Position numbers and translations under genes: made by a program | The notes under the pieces: generated by a model | Databases searched by the model: none | What the model was told of the DNA's origin: nothing | The model's input: only the letters and a program-made list of their open reading frames with translations | Shown: positions 26,307 through 34,918 of the stretch, piece by piece | Layout: each line of letters starts with the position of its first letter | Position numbering within the stretch: the first letter of the stretch is position 1 | Assembly (NCBI RefSeq): GCF_014295035.1 | Contig: NZ_CP060404.1 | Coordinates: 5,244,501 to 5,308,500 of the forward strand | Reading direction: 5' to 3' | From: Streptomyces buecherae | Lineage (GTDB): Bacteria > Actinomycetota > Actinomycetes > Streptomycetales > Streptomycetaceae | Length of the DNA stretch: 64,000 nucleotides

Positions 26307-27830
26307 TCAGTGGGGCGTCGGGGGGCCGGCGGGGGCCGGGCCGAGGGTGGTGGTGCCGGGGGCGGCCCGGTGGCCGAGGCCGGTGCGGTACGCGTCGAGC
26401 GCCGCCTCCACCCGGCCCGTGCGGCGCAGCAGGTCGCCGAGGAGTCGGCACAGGTCGGCCAGGTCGCCGGCCGCCCCGGAGCGCTCAAGCAGGGACAGCG
26501 CGGCGCAGTAGTGCTCCTCGGCCGCCTCCAGGTCCCCGCGCTCCTCCGCGATCAGCCCGAGCAGCCGGTGCGCGCCGCCCGCGTGCACGGCGCCGCGCTC
26601 CGCCGTCAGCCCGCCGGCGGGTTCGGGCGCCGGGCCGGCCGCCGCCCCGTCCTGGCCGGCCGCCGCGGACTCCGCGCGGGTCGGGCCCGGGGTGGCGAGC
26701 AGCGGGCGCAGCAGCTCCCGCGCCTCGTCCGTCTTGCCGCGCCGCCGCAGCACGTCCGCCAGCTCCACCTCCACCTGCACGGTGAACAGCGCGGCGCGCT
26801 TGGACGCCAGCATCGAGCGCGCGGTGCGCAACTCCTCCTCGGCGCGCGGCAGGTCGCCGTCCTGGGCGTGTACGTAGCCGCGCATCCAGTGGCAGTGCGC
26901 CAGCTCGGTGTGGATGTGCAACTGCTGGTACAGCTCCTGCGCCTTGGCGAGCGAGGCGTCCGCCTCGGCCGTGCGCCCCTCCGCGATGAGGGTGCGGGCC
27001 ACGCCCCGGTGCATCCCGGCGACCAGCACCGGGTCGGCGACGCGCGGGGCCAGCGCGAGCGCCAGCTCGGCCGCCTGGGCGGCCCGCGCGTGCGCGCCCA
27101 TGTCCATGTACGGGGCGATGGCGGCGGTGTAGAGGAGCAGCAGCGCGTCCGGGTCGTGCAGCCCGGCGGCGTTCAGCTCGTCCAGCGCGCTCTCCAACAG
27201 GTAGCAGGAGTAGCGCAGTTCGCCCGCGAGCAGGTGCGCGGTGGCCCGGCCCCGGATGGCCGGCACCCGGCGCGGCAGCGGCTCGTCCGCCAGGAGTCGC
27301 TCGGCCTCTGCGAACCGCTGGCGCGCTGTGGCGAGTTCGCCGCTCTCCAGGGCGCAGTCGCCGAGCCCGAGCAGGGCCGTGGCCTGCTCGGCGGGGAGCG
27401 CGAGGTGCCTGGCCCGGTCGAGCAGGGCGGCGAACGCGTCGGCCGCGTCGCGGGCGGCGCCGGTCGCCAGCGTGCGCCGGGCGTCGGTCAGCCCCATCCG
27501 CAGCTCGGTCGCGGCCCGTGGGGAGCGGCCGGTGGCCAGCTCGTCGGGGCTGGTGCCGAGCCGCTCGGCGAGGTGCCGCAGCGCGGCGTCCGACGGGCGT
27601 ACCCGGCCCGCCTCCAGGGTGGAGACGTAGGCGGCGGTGTACGCGGGCTCGGCGAGCTGGCGCTGGGTGAGCCCGCGCTCGGTGCGCAGCCGCAGCACGC
27701 GGCGCCCGATGGCGCGCGGCCCCGTCGGATCGTCCGGCGCCGGGTCGTCCGGTGCCGGGCCGGCCGCGTGCCCGGCCGTCCCCGTCGAGTCGTCCGCTCG
27801 GGCCGCCGCCCGGGTGCCCTTGTCAGCCAC
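26307..27830 (-). CDS. XRE-type HTH regulator with tetratricopeptide repeats
   Basis: The 507-residue product starts at GTG 27830. Residues about 40-95 form an XRE helix-turn-helix: RVLRLRTERGLTQRQLAE, then YVSTLEAGRVRPSDAALRHL. From about 110 onward it is a chain of helical repeats typical of TPR sensor domains (DAADAFAALLDRARHLALPA; GDCALESGELATARQRFAEA). The family includes peptide- or metabolite-responsive regulators, although no ligand is evident here. The repeats contain few Cys and no membrane helix. It diverges from an alpha/beta hydrolase gene, with TTTATCGC/GCGATAAA palindromes between the two starts that probably bind this protein. Confidence 0.85.
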   Translation of the reverse strand: MADKGTRAAARADDSTGTAGHAAGPAPDDPAPDDPTGPRAIGRRVLRLRTERGLTQRQLAEPAYTAAYVSTLEAGRVRPSDAALRHLAERLGTSPDELATGRSPRAATELRMGLTDARRTLATGAARDAADAFAALLDRARHLALPAEQATALLGLGDCALESGELATARQRFAEAERLLADEPLPRRVPAIRGRATAHLLAGELRYSCYLLESALDELNAAGLHDPDALLLLYTAAIAPYMDMGAHARAAQAAELALALAPRVADPVLVAGMHRGVARTLIAEGRTAEADASLAKAQELYQQLHIHTELAHCHWMRGYVHAQDGDLPRAEEELRTARSMLASKRAALFTVQVEVELADVLRRRGKTDEARELLRPLLATPGPTRAESAAAGQDGAAAGPAPEPAGGLTAERGAVHAGGAHRLLGLIAEERGDLEAAEEHYCAALSLLERSGAAGDLADLCRLLGDLLRRTGRVEAALDAYRTGLGHRAAPGTTTLGPAPAGPPTPH

Positions 27831-27855
27831 CGTGCCCTCGTCTCCCGCAGGTAGG

Positions 27856-27887
27856 TTTATCGCGGAGGGATTTATCTCGGCGATAAA
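27856..27887. promoter_or_regulatory. Paired TTTATC/GATAAA operator candidate in a divergent promoter
   Basis: TTTATCGC (27856-27863) and GCGATAAA (27880-27887) are exact inverted repeats, with an extra TTTATC at 27871-27876. The AT-rich element lies between the regulator start (27830) and the hydrolase start (27924). Confidence 0.6.
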
Positions 27888-27923
27888 TTCACTTAACTAG
27901 TCGATTTACTGGAGGATGGACAG

Positions 27924-29243
27924 ATGTCGAACGTGGTCGACCCCCCTGCGACCGTACGCCAGCCCGGTCTCGTCCTGACCGATCACGTCTTCGACGTCCC
28001 CCTGGACCACGCGGCGCCGGGCGGGGAGCGGATCCGCCTCTACGCCCGCGAGGTCGTCGCCGCCGACCGGCACGCCGACCGCGACGGGCTGCCCTGGCTG
28101 CTGTACCTGCAAGGGGGACCCGGCTTCGGCGCCGACCGGCCGGTCGGGCGCGGCGGCTGGCTCGGCCGGGCCCTGGACGAGTTCCGGGTGCTCCTCCTCG
28201 ACCAGCGCGGCACCGGGCGCTCCACGCCCGCCACCCGGCAGACCCTCCCGCTCCGCGGCACCCCCGCCGAACAGGCCGCCTACCTCAGCCACTTCCGGGC
28301 CGACGCGATCGTGCGCGACTGCGAGCTGGTCCGCGCCCAGTTGACCGGCGGCCGGCCGTGGACCGTGCTGGGCCAGAGCTTCGGCGGCTTCTGCGCGGTC
28401 AGCTACCTCTCGTACGCGCCCGAGGGGATCGCCACCGCCCTGATCACCGGCGGACTGCCGGGCCTGGACGCGGACGCCGACGCGGTCTACCGCGCCGCCT
28501 ACCCGCGCATGGAGCGCAAGACGCTGGCCCACTACGCCCGTTACCCCGGCGACGCCGAGGTCGCCGCGCGGATCGTGGCGCACCTGGGCGCGCACGAGGA
28601 GGTGCTGCCGGACGGCTCCACGCTCACCCCCGCCGCCTTCCAGCAGCTCGGCATCCTGCTCGGCTCCGGCGACGGCTCACACCGGCTGCACTACCTGCTG
28701 GAGGACGCCTTCGTGGACACCGTCGACGGGCCACGGCTCAGCGACGCGTTCGGCGAGCGCGTGGCCGCCGTGCTCAGCCGCGCCGGCAGCCCGCTCTACA
28801 CGCTGCTGCACGAGTCCATCTACGCGCAGGACGGCCGCGCCACCAACTGGTCGGCGCACCGGGTGCGCGACGAGTTCCCCGGCTTCGACGCGCCGGCCGC
28901 GGTCGCCGCCGGCGCGCCCGTGCTGCTCACCGGCGAGAGCGTGCACCCGTGGATGCTGGAGACCCAGCCCGCGCTGCGCCCGCTGCGCGAGACGGCCGAC
29001 GCCCTGGCCGCGCGCACCGGTTGGGGTCCGCTGTACGACGCCGAGCGGCTGGCCCGCAACACGGTGCCGGTGGCCGCCGCGATCTACCACGACGACCTGT
29101 TCGTGGACACCGACCACTCGCTGGCCACCGCCCGCGCGATCCGTGGCCTGCGCACCTGGGTCACCAACGAGTACGAGCACGACGGGGTGCGCGCGGGCGG
29201 CGTGGTGCTCGACCGCCTGCTGCGCCTGGCCCGCGACGCCTAG
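27924..29243 (+). CDS. Alpha/beta hydrolase, proline iminopeptidase-like
   Basis: The 439-residue product resembles S33 proline iminopeptidases, which cleave N-terminal proline from peptides. The oxyanion region LLYLQGGPGFGADRP and the strand LLLDQRGTGRSTPA come first, then the nucleophile elbow GQSFGG with Ser152. A candidate His lies in the C-terminal YEHDGVRAGG, and Asp in DLFVDTDHS. There is no signal peptide, so it should be cytoplasmic. It is divergently transcribed from the HTH-TPR regulator, which suggests the regulator responds to its substrate or product. ATG 27924 follows GGAGGATGGACAG. A clear terminator follows the stop. Confidence 0.9.
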   Translation: MSNVVDPPATVRQPGLVLTDHVFDVPLDHAAPGGERIRLYAREVVAADRHADRDGLPWLLYLQGGPGFGADRPVGRGGWLGRALDEFRVLLLDQRGTGRSTPATRQTLPLRGTPAEQAAYLSHFRADAIVRDCELVRAQLTGGRPWTVLGQSFGGFCAVSYLSYAPEGIATALITGGLPGLDADADAVYRAAYPRMERKTLAHYARYPGDAEVAARIVAHLGAHEEVLPDGSTLTPAAFQQLGILLGSGDGSHRLHYLLEDAFVDTVDGPRLSDAFGERVAAVLSRAGSPLYTLLHESIYAQDGRATNWSAHRVRDEFPGFDAPAAVAAGAPVLLTGESVHPWMLETQPALRPLRETADALAARTGWGPLYDAERLARNTVPVAAAIYHDDLFVDTDHSLATARAIRGLRTWVTNEYEHDGVRAGGVVLDRLLRLARDA

Positions 29244-29276
29244 CCGTACCGGCCCCGCCAGAGGGAAGGCGACGGG

Positions 29277-29308
29277 AACGGGGCGGGCCCGTTGCGGCCC
29301 GCCCCGTT
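29277..29308 (+). terminator. Intrinsic terminator after the hydrolase gene
   Basis: AACGGGGCGGGCC and GGCCCGCCCCGTT form a 13-bp perfect stem around a 6-base loop (29290-29295), followed by TC. Confidence 0.85.
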
Positions 29309-29467
29309 TCGTGCGTCCCGGCCCCGTTTCGTACGCCTCGTCCACCCGCTTCTTCGCACGAACCCGCGTCCGACCCATTGCCCGGGGCCGCCCGCGCCCC
29401 TACGTTGAGCGGCAACTTAACTCGGCTTAATCAGCCACTTACGTAACCGGCCCCCGGGAGAGTTGCC

Positions 29468-30808
29468 ATGCCCAGACGCGCACGAGCCCGCATCCGCACC
29501 ACCGCGATAGCCGCGGGGGTCACCGCCGTCGCGGTGCTGACCGGCACCGCGAGCGCGGCCGGCGGCGCGGCGGGCCAGCGGCCGGGGGCCGCGGGCGGCG
29601 AGCGGACGCACGAGGTCGAGTACTTCTCCGGACCTGGCGGCCACGGCCGGCACGTGCGGGTCTCGGCCGAGCCGCCCGAGCGCATCGCCCGCGCCCAACA
29701 GCCGCTGGCCGTGGCGGAACGCGCCGGGGACGGCGACGTCACGCCGATCGTGGAGAACGGGTCGACCGCCGACAAGCTCGACGTGGTCGTCGTCGGCGAC
29801 GGCTACACCGCGGCCGAGCAGGCGGACTTCCACGCCGACGCCCGCGCCAAGTGGCAGCAGGTCTCGGCGGTCGCCCCGTACGACGCGTACCGGGGGCTGT
29901 TCAACGTGTGGGCCGTGGACGCCGTCTCGAACGACTCCGGCGTCTCCGGCGACCCCACGCAGTCCGTCGTCAAGGACACCGCGCTCGGCTCGTACTTCTG
30001 GTGCGACGGCCTGGAGCGGCTGCTGTGCGTGGACACGGACAAGGTCGAGTCGTACGCCGCCAAGGCGCCCGCCGCCGACCTGGTCATCGTCGTCAGCAAC
30101 GCCACCAAGTACGGCGGCGCCGGCTACAACGACGTGTCGTCGGGGCCCGGTTACGACGGCATCGCCACCGTCTCCTCCGACCACCCCGACTCCGCGCAGG
30201 TCGCCGTGCACGAGACGGGCCACTCGCTGGGCAAGCTCGCCGACGAGTACGTCTACGACGAGTACGGCACCTACCCGGGCCCCGAGCCGACCGACGCCAA
30301 CATCAGCACGCTCAGCGCGTCCGCCATGGCCGCGCAGCGCACCAAGTGGTACCGCTGGCTGGGCCAGCAGTCCCCGGACGGCGGCGTGGTCGGCGCGTAC
30401 GAGGGCGGCGGCTACTACCCGCGCGGCCTGAACCGCCCCACCGAGAACTCGATCATGCGCACCCTCGGCCGCGCGTTCAACCTGCCCGGGCGCGAGGCGA
30501 TGATCGCGGGCTTCTACCGCCACGCGAGCGTGCTGGCCAGCGACGTCCCCACGGACCGGCCGCTGACCCGTGGCCAGCGGGTGGGCGTGCGGGTGCCGGC
30601 GTCGGCGTCGGTGCGCTGGTACGTGGACGGGCACGAGGTGCGCCGGGCGCGCGACAAGCAGACGGTCACGCCCGCCTCGCTCGGCGTCCGGCCGGGCGGC
30701 CACGGCCAGCGGATCACGGTGCGGGCCACCGACGGCACGGCCGCGGTGCGCGACCCGGAGCTGCGCAAGCTCCTGACGGACAGCCGCAGTTGGCGCGTGC
30801 GCGGCTGA
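29468..30808 (+). CDS. Secreted M64-family zinc metallopeptidase
   Basis: The 446-residue product has a signal peptide (basic start, hydrophobic TTAIAAGVTAVAVLTG, cleavage near ASAA). The peptidase domain carries HETGHSLGKLADE starting at residue 248, the HExxHxxGxxxD/E zinc pattern of M64 (IgA-type) peptidases. It is preceded by KLDVVVVGDGYTAAEQADF and VIVVSNATKYGG. A C-terminal beta-sandwich-like part (VPASASVRWYVDGHEV) follows. It should act outside the cell. Members range from IgA-cleaving enzymes to uncharacterised saprophyte proteases, and the target here is unknown. The upstream stretch 29415-29445 is AT-rich and may be its promoter. Confidence 0.88.
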   Translation: MPRRARARIRTTAIAAGVTAVAVLTGTASAAGGAAGQRPGAAGGERTHEVEYFSGPGGHGRHVRVSAEPPERIARAQQPLAVAERAGDGDVTPIVENGSTADKLDVVVVGDGYTAAEQADFHADARAKWQQVSAVAPYDAYRGLFNVWAVDAVSNDSGVSGDPTQSVVKDTALGSYFWCDGLERLLCVDTDKVESYAAKAPAADLVIVVSNATKYGGAGYNDVSSGPGYDGIATVSSDHPDSAQVAVHETGHSLGKLADEYVYDEYGTYPGPEPTDANISTLSASAMAAQRTKWYRWLGQQSPDGGVVGAYEGGGYYPRGLNRPTENSIMRTLGRAFNLPGREAMIAGFYRHASVLASDVPTDRPLTRGQRVGVRVPASASVRWYVDGHEVRRARDKQTVTPASLGVRPGGHGQRITVRATDGTAAVRDPELRKLLTDSRSWRVRG

Positions 30809-31251
30809 TCCGCGCCCCGGGGCGGTGATCGCCCCCTCGCCGCAGGTTGTCGTACGTGGCGTCAAGTGGGCGACTGGCTGGATGAGTTGAGGTAGGTGCG
30901 GCGGCGGTCGGTGTGCGTCGGGTGGGAGCCCGGCGGTGCCGGCCGCCGCTGGCGTGTCGGGGTGCGGGTAGGGCAGGGGGTCGGTGAGGGCCGGTCGGGC
31001 TGCCGGCGGCACGGTCCGTGCGTTCGGTCGGATCCCTTTCGTACGGCCTATTTCTTACGGCGTTCTATTTAAGCGTCAGCAATTGACGGCTCATCTCCTC
31101 CGGCTGGTTCTGCGTCGATCCGACGGTATGGGTGCACGCCCGGTGCGCGGGGGTCGATCGTGCGGCTCTACAGAAAAGGATGAATAGGTGTAAATTAGGA
31201 CATCGTGAACAGCCATCGACAGCGATGGCCACGTCTATTGAGGAGGCATCG
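30809..31251. promoter_or_regulatory. Leader and promoter region of the poly-Leu peptide operon
   Basis: This 443-base gap holds no gene. Its last 200 bases fall in GC content (TATTTCTTACGGCGTTCTAT at about 31049-31068), fitting a promoter. CGTCA (31074-31078) and TGACG (31084-31088) form an inverted repeat around GCAAT, a possible operator. AGGAGG at 31241-31246 sets the start at 31252. Confidence 0.5.
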
Positions 31252-31428
31252 ATGCTTGCTCAGCACACCGCATCCCTACTCGCCACACCCACCGACCAAG
31301 CGGCCGTCGGTCACCTGATGACCGAGCCCGAGGCGCCGCTGAGCGACGCCCCGATGTACACGCCGCAGGCCGCGGGTGTGCTGCTGCTCCTGCTGCTCCT
31401 GTCGCCGAAGGAGCCGAAGGACAAGTGA
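31252..31428 (+). CDS. 58-residue peptide with poly-leucine C-terminal segment
   Basis: ATG 31252 sits 5 bases behind a perfect AGGAGG, so it is preferred over in-frame starts at 31225 and earlier. The peptide opens MLAQHTASLLATPTDQAAVG, runs through an acidic middle (HLMTEPEAPLSDAP) and a YTPQAAG stretch, then seven consecutive leucines, and ends SPKEPKDK. The stop overlaps the next gene's GTG by four bases. A small leader-like N-terminus with a distinct hydrophobic end, cotranscribed with a hydrolase, is what a RiPP precursor or secreted peptide signal would look like. A small membrane subunit is the simpler alternative. I recognise no family. Confidence 0.7.
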   Translation: MLAQHTASLLATPTDQAAVGHLMTEPEAPLSDAPMYTPQAAGVLLLLLLLSPKEPKDK

Positions 31429-32381
31429 GCCCTGATCGGTCGCAGACGGCCTACGCCGAATCGGCGGCCGACCTGGCTCGTCGTGTCCTCGGCGCCCTCA
31501 AGGGCGCCGGGGGCACGGCCCTGGTCGCCGAACATGTGGAGCGCGCGGACGACCCCAAGGCCGCGCTGGCCGCCCTGCGGGTCGTGGGAGCGGACACCTT
31601 CGCCCCGTTCCTGTTGGGCGACAGCGTCTTCCACCCCCAGGACGCGGCGGCCTTCGCCACCTCCTTCACGATCTTCCCGCCCCCCGTCACCTCCCCCACC
31701 CCACCCCCGGCGGGTCCCGCCGAACCCTGGGTCGTGGCCTGGCGCGACTGGGCGATGGCCGAGTTGCTCGGCCGGTTCACCGCGCCCGAGGGGCCCGCGC
31801 CGGCCGGCTCCGCCGCGGCCGGCCTGGCGGAGCTGACCGGCATCGACACCGCCGAGGTGACCGGGGTGCGGGCGCCGCAGCCGCAGGGCGCGCCGCTGCT
31901 GGCCGACGACCGGCTGCGGGCCGCGTACGGCGCGGGCGGCCCCCGCGCGCGCGAGGCGGTCCGCGTACCCGAAGGGTCGTACGCCGCCGACCGACTGCAC
32001 GCCACCGACGCCGGGTACGCGGCCGACGCCCCCGCGTCCGCCGCCGAGGCCGCGGGCCTGGACTGGCAGCGCTGGTCGGTGCGGATGGGGCAGCTCTCGC
32101 CGCTAGCCCTGCCCGGTCTCGACGGACCCGTGCACCGCGCGGCGCGCGGCGCCCCGCTGGCCCTGGCCCGTGGCGCCAGCCGCGCCCTGCTCCGCCGCGA
32201 CCACCCCACCGCCGCGCGCATCGTGCGCTGGCTCGCGTTCCTCGGGTCCGACGGGGTGCCGCTGCCGCTGGAGCTGCCCCCGCTGATCGAGCACCTGGAA
32301 CTGCTCGGTGGTGGCGGCCCCCGGATCGCCCTCGACCTGGCCATCGCCCGCCGACTGCTCGCACTGGAGCCCTCCGCATGA
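31425..32381 (+). CDS. Unknown protein of the poly-Leu peptide operon
   Basis: The 318-residue product starts at GTG 31425, coupled to the peptide stop (GTGA), and its own stop overlaps the next ATG. It is alanine- and proline-rich with no clear signal or membrane segment. Readable helical blocks are ESAADLARRVLGALKGAGG, the middle ESIDTAEVTGV-like region and RIVRWLAFLGSDGVPLPLEL near the C-terminus. A short proline run PPPVTSPTPPPAGPAEPW lies at about 86-103. No catalytic motif was found. Its tight coupling between peptide and DUF6895-like genes suggests a dedicated role in handling the peptide. Confidence 0.7.
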   Translation: MSPDRSQTAYAESAADLARRVLGALKGAGGTALVAEHVERADDPKAALAALRVVGADTFAPFLLGDSVFHPQDAAAFATSFTIFPPPVTSPTPPPAGPAEPWVVAWRDWAMAELLGRFTAPEGPAPAGSAAAGLAELTGIDTAEVTGVRAPQPQGAPLLADDRLRAAYGAGGPRAREAVRVPEGSYAADRLHATDAGYAADAPASAAEAAGLDWQRWSVRMGQLSPLALPGLDGPVHRAARGAPLALARGASRALLRRDHPTAARIVRWLAFLGSDGVPLPLELPPLIEHLELLGGGGPRIALDLAIARRLLALEPSA

Positions 32382-33319
32382 CGGCGTCCGTCACCCAGAC
32401 CGCCCACCAGGTCAGCTCCAAGGCGCTGGCCTGGCTGCACACCCACCACCAGCGCGGAGCGCTGCCCGACGACACCACGGCCGACCTCGGCGACCCGAAC
32501 AGCGTGTACAAGCCGCTGGGTGAGACCGCCCTGGCGGGCACGCTCGTCCTGCGCGAGGCCGCGACCGGCACCACCGAACTGCGCGTCGCCCGCGAGCTGA
32601 TCGACTACTGCTGGCGGCAGTTCGGCGAGGGCGCCATGCTCTACGAGCGGCTGCTGCGCTACCCGATGATGAGCGACCCGCTGGAGACGTACTCCCACTT
32701 CACCCGGGTCGGCTACCGGCACGAGCCGCTGGAGCGGCTGCTCGCGCACACCACGCGACTGCGCACGGTGCGCGGCGTCGAGCAGGTGCCCAACCGCAAG
32801 CTCGCGGTCGCCAACGCCACCCGCGTCGTCGGCCTCGACGCGGAGCCGCACGCCTACGACTGGGACGAACTCGCCCGCGCCACCTGGCTCGGCGGCACCC
32901 CCGAGCCCTGGCTCATCGACTGGATGACCGGCTACTCGCTGACCCACGCGGTCTTCCACCTCACCGACTGGGGCGCCCGCCCCAACGGGCTCTCGCACGA
33001 GCTGACCGAGTACGTCTCGACCTGGCTGCCGGTGTGGATCGACATCTGGGCCGAGATCGAACAGTGGGACCTGGTCGCCGAGTTGATGATCGTCGGGTGC
33101 TGCCTGGAGCGCCCCTACTGCGACGCGGCCGACTGGGAGTTGCTGGCCCGGGTGCAGCACGCGGACGGCCTGATGCCGCGCGACGGCGATCCGGTCTCCG
33201 ACGACCCCGACGAGCGCTTCGAGCACCACCAGCACACCGCCGTGGTCGCCGCCGTCGCGGGCACCCTCGCGGTCTCCCGCACGCTCGGCGGCGGCCAGCA
33301 CGCGCCGGCGGACCGGTGA
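32378..33319 (+). CDS. DUF6895-like protein
   Basis: This 313-residue protein is helical and tryptophan-rich. Conserved-looking stretches are ALAWLHTHHQRGALPDDTT, ELIDYCWRQFGEGAMLYERL, THAVFHLTDWGARPNGLSHE and WLPVWIDIWAEIEQWDLVAEL. From memory it matches the family catalogued as DUF6895, whose function I do not know. The many His, Asp, Glu and Trp residues at equivalent spacing suggest an all-helical (alpha/alpha)-type enzyme fold, which is an inference. The start overlaps the preceding stop (ATGA) and its stop overlaps the hydrolase start (GTGA). Confidence 0.7.
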   Translation: MTASVTQTAHQVSSKALAWLHTHHQRGALPDDTTADLGDPNSVYKPLGETALAGTLVLREAATGTTELRVARELIDYCWRQFGEGAMLYERLLRYPMMSDPLETYSHFTRVGYRHEPLERLLAHTTRLRTVRGVEQVPNRKLAVANATRVVGLDAEPHAYDWDELARATWLGGTPEPWLIDWMTGYSLTHAVFHLTDWGARPNGLSHELTEYVSTWLPVWIDIWAEIEQWDLVAELMIVGCCLERPYCDAADWELLARVQHADGLMPRDGDPVSDDPDERFEHHQHTAVVAAVAGTLAVSRTLGGGQHAPADR

Positions 33320-34518
33320 GCGGCCGGAAGGACGCGGAGTCGGCGGTCGCCGGCCGGGCGGACACGGGGCAGACGGGCGCGGGCCAGGCGGACGGGGGCC
33401 GGCGTGCCGGCCGGGGAGCGCGCGGGGGCGCGCGGCCGGCGCCGATCGGGGCCGAGCCGGCGTGGGCCACCGAGGCGCTGGTGCCGCTGTTGCGCGCGGC
33501 GCCCGGCGCCAGCGGCGTCGCGGTCGCCGCCCGGCGCGGCACGGACCGGGTCTTCCTCGCCGACGGGCGCACCGCCTGGGGCGAGGGCCGCCCCGTGGAC
33601 GCCGACACGCGCTTCGAAGTCGGCTCGCTGACCAAGACGTTCACCGCGCTGCTGCTGGCCGAGTCGGTGGCGCGCGGCGAGGTGCGGTACGAGGACCCGA
33701 TCACCCGCTTCCTGCCGCGCGTCGCGGCCCCCCGGGTGCCCGGCGGCCCGATCACGCTGCTGCACCTGGCCACCCACACCTCCGGGCTGCCCCGGCTGCC
33801 CCCCGGCTTCCTCACCCGCGCCGCCCCGGAGTGGTTCACCAACCCGTACGCCACCTTCCGCACCGAGGACCTGCTCGCCGCCCTCGGCCACACCCGCACC
33901 CGGACCCGCCCCGGCCACCGGTTCCGCTACTCCAACTTCGGCGTCGGGCTCCTCGGCCACCTGCTGGCCCGGGCCGCGTCGCCGGGGCGCGGCGCGTACG
34001 GCGACTACGGGGAACTCCTAGCCGCCCGGGTGCTGCGCCCGCTCGGCCTGCGCCGCACGACGTGCACGCCCGAGCTTCCGCAGGCCACCGGCTACTGGCA
34101 CGGCAGGGCCCGCCCCCCGTGGGAGATCCCCGGGCTGCCCGGGGCGGGGGCCGTGCGGTCCAGCACCCGCGACCTGCTCGACCTGCTCGACGCGCTCGCC
34201 GACCCGAGCACGGCTCCGGGCACCGCGCCGGCGCGGCTGACCGAGGCCCTCGCGGACGTGACCCGGCCCCGGCTCGTGGTGCCGCGCGGCACCGCCCGGC
34301 TGGCGCTGGTCTGGAACATCCGCCCGCGCCCCGGTTTCGACCTCTACCACCACTCGGGCGGCACCCGGGGCTTCACGGCGTTCGCCGGCTTCAGCCCCCA
34401 GGCGGGCGTCTCGCTGGTCGCCCTGGCCAACCGGGCGCCGGCCTCGAACGGGGCCTTCATCCAGCAGGCGTACAGCGCGTTGCGGGGGTTGGCGACGGGG
34501 TGTGTGGAGGGCGCGTAG
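33316..34518 (+). CDS. Serine hydrolase of the beta-lactamase/DD-peptidase fold
   Basis: The 400-residue product starts at GTG 33316 by overlap with the preceding stop. The class C motifs are present: S104LTK in FEVGSLTKTFTALLL, Y205SN in RYSNFGVGLLG, and HSGGTRGF standing in for KTG near the C-terminus. About 50 low-complexity residues precede the domain and no signal peptide is evident, so it may be cytoplasmic. Such enzymes hydrolyse D-amino acid peptides, esters or amides. As the final gene of a coupled operon led by a small peptide, it is a candidate maturation or resistance hydrolase. Confidence 0.85.
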   Translation: MSGRKDAESAVAGRADTGQTGAGQADGGRRAGRGARGGARPAPIGAEPAWATEALVPLLRAAPGASGVAVAARRGTDRVFLADGRTAWGEGRPVDADTRFEVGSLTKTFTALLLAESVARGEVRYEDPITRFLPRVAAPRVPGGPITLLHLATHTSGLPRLPPGFLTRAAPEWFTNPYATFRTEDLLAALGHTRTRTRPGHRFRYSNFGVGLLGHLLARAASPGRGAYGDYGELLAARVLRPLGLRRTTCTPELPQATGYWHGRARPPWEIPGLPGAGAVRSSTRDLLDLLDALADPSTAPGTAPARLTEALADVTRPRLVVPRGTARLALVWNIRPRPGFDLYHHSGGTRGFTAFAGFSPQAGVSLVALANRAPASNGAFIQQAYSALRGLATGCVEGA

Positions 34519-34535
34519 CGGCGCGCCCCCTCGCG

Positions 34536-34757
34536 GTGGAGGAACTGCATCGGGACGAGGGCCTGTCCGCGCTCGACGCCCAGGTGCGGCGCGAGCGCAC
34601 GCTCCGCGAGGCACGCGCCGTGGCCCAGCCCAAGCACCCCGCGCTGGGGGAGTTCACCTGGAACGGGGCGCAGGACGACGGCGGGGCCCGGCGGACGTAC
34701 GACCTCAGTGGGAACGAGGGGGCCGGATGTGCGACGTGTGGGTATCGGCCCCCGTAG
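34536..34757 (+). CDS. Possible small protein or gene remnant
   Basis: GTG 34536 opens 73 codons: VEELHRDEGLSALDAQVRRE, then ARAVAQPKHPALGEFTW and a C-terminal CATCG. The first 45 residues look like real protein rather than noise (amphipathic, charged). It overlaps no other gene, lies 17 bases after the hydrolase stop and has a weak start. It could be a short gene or the tail of a lost one. Confidence 0.35.
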   Translation: MEELHRDEGLSALDAQVRRERTLREARAVAQPKHPALGEFTWNGAQDDGGARRTYDLSGNEGAGCATCGYRPP

Positions 34758-34918
34758 CGGAAAAAGGCGAAGGTAGGCGACATTTCGCTACCGCTGTGGA
34801 TACCTTCGATCGCCCCGGTGGCGGTAACTGACGCGGGGGGCAACGGCTTGGTCACCATCGGCCGCGCCCGCCCGAGGTCGGTGGAAACGCGCCACTGGCG
34901 CGAGGTAATGATTAACCC

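Noticed and set aside
31132..31251. In-frame extension of the poly-Leu peptide to upstream starts
   Set aside because: AGGAGG at 31241-31246 positions ATG 31252, and residues before it (CKLGHREQPSTAM) look like leader RNA translation.
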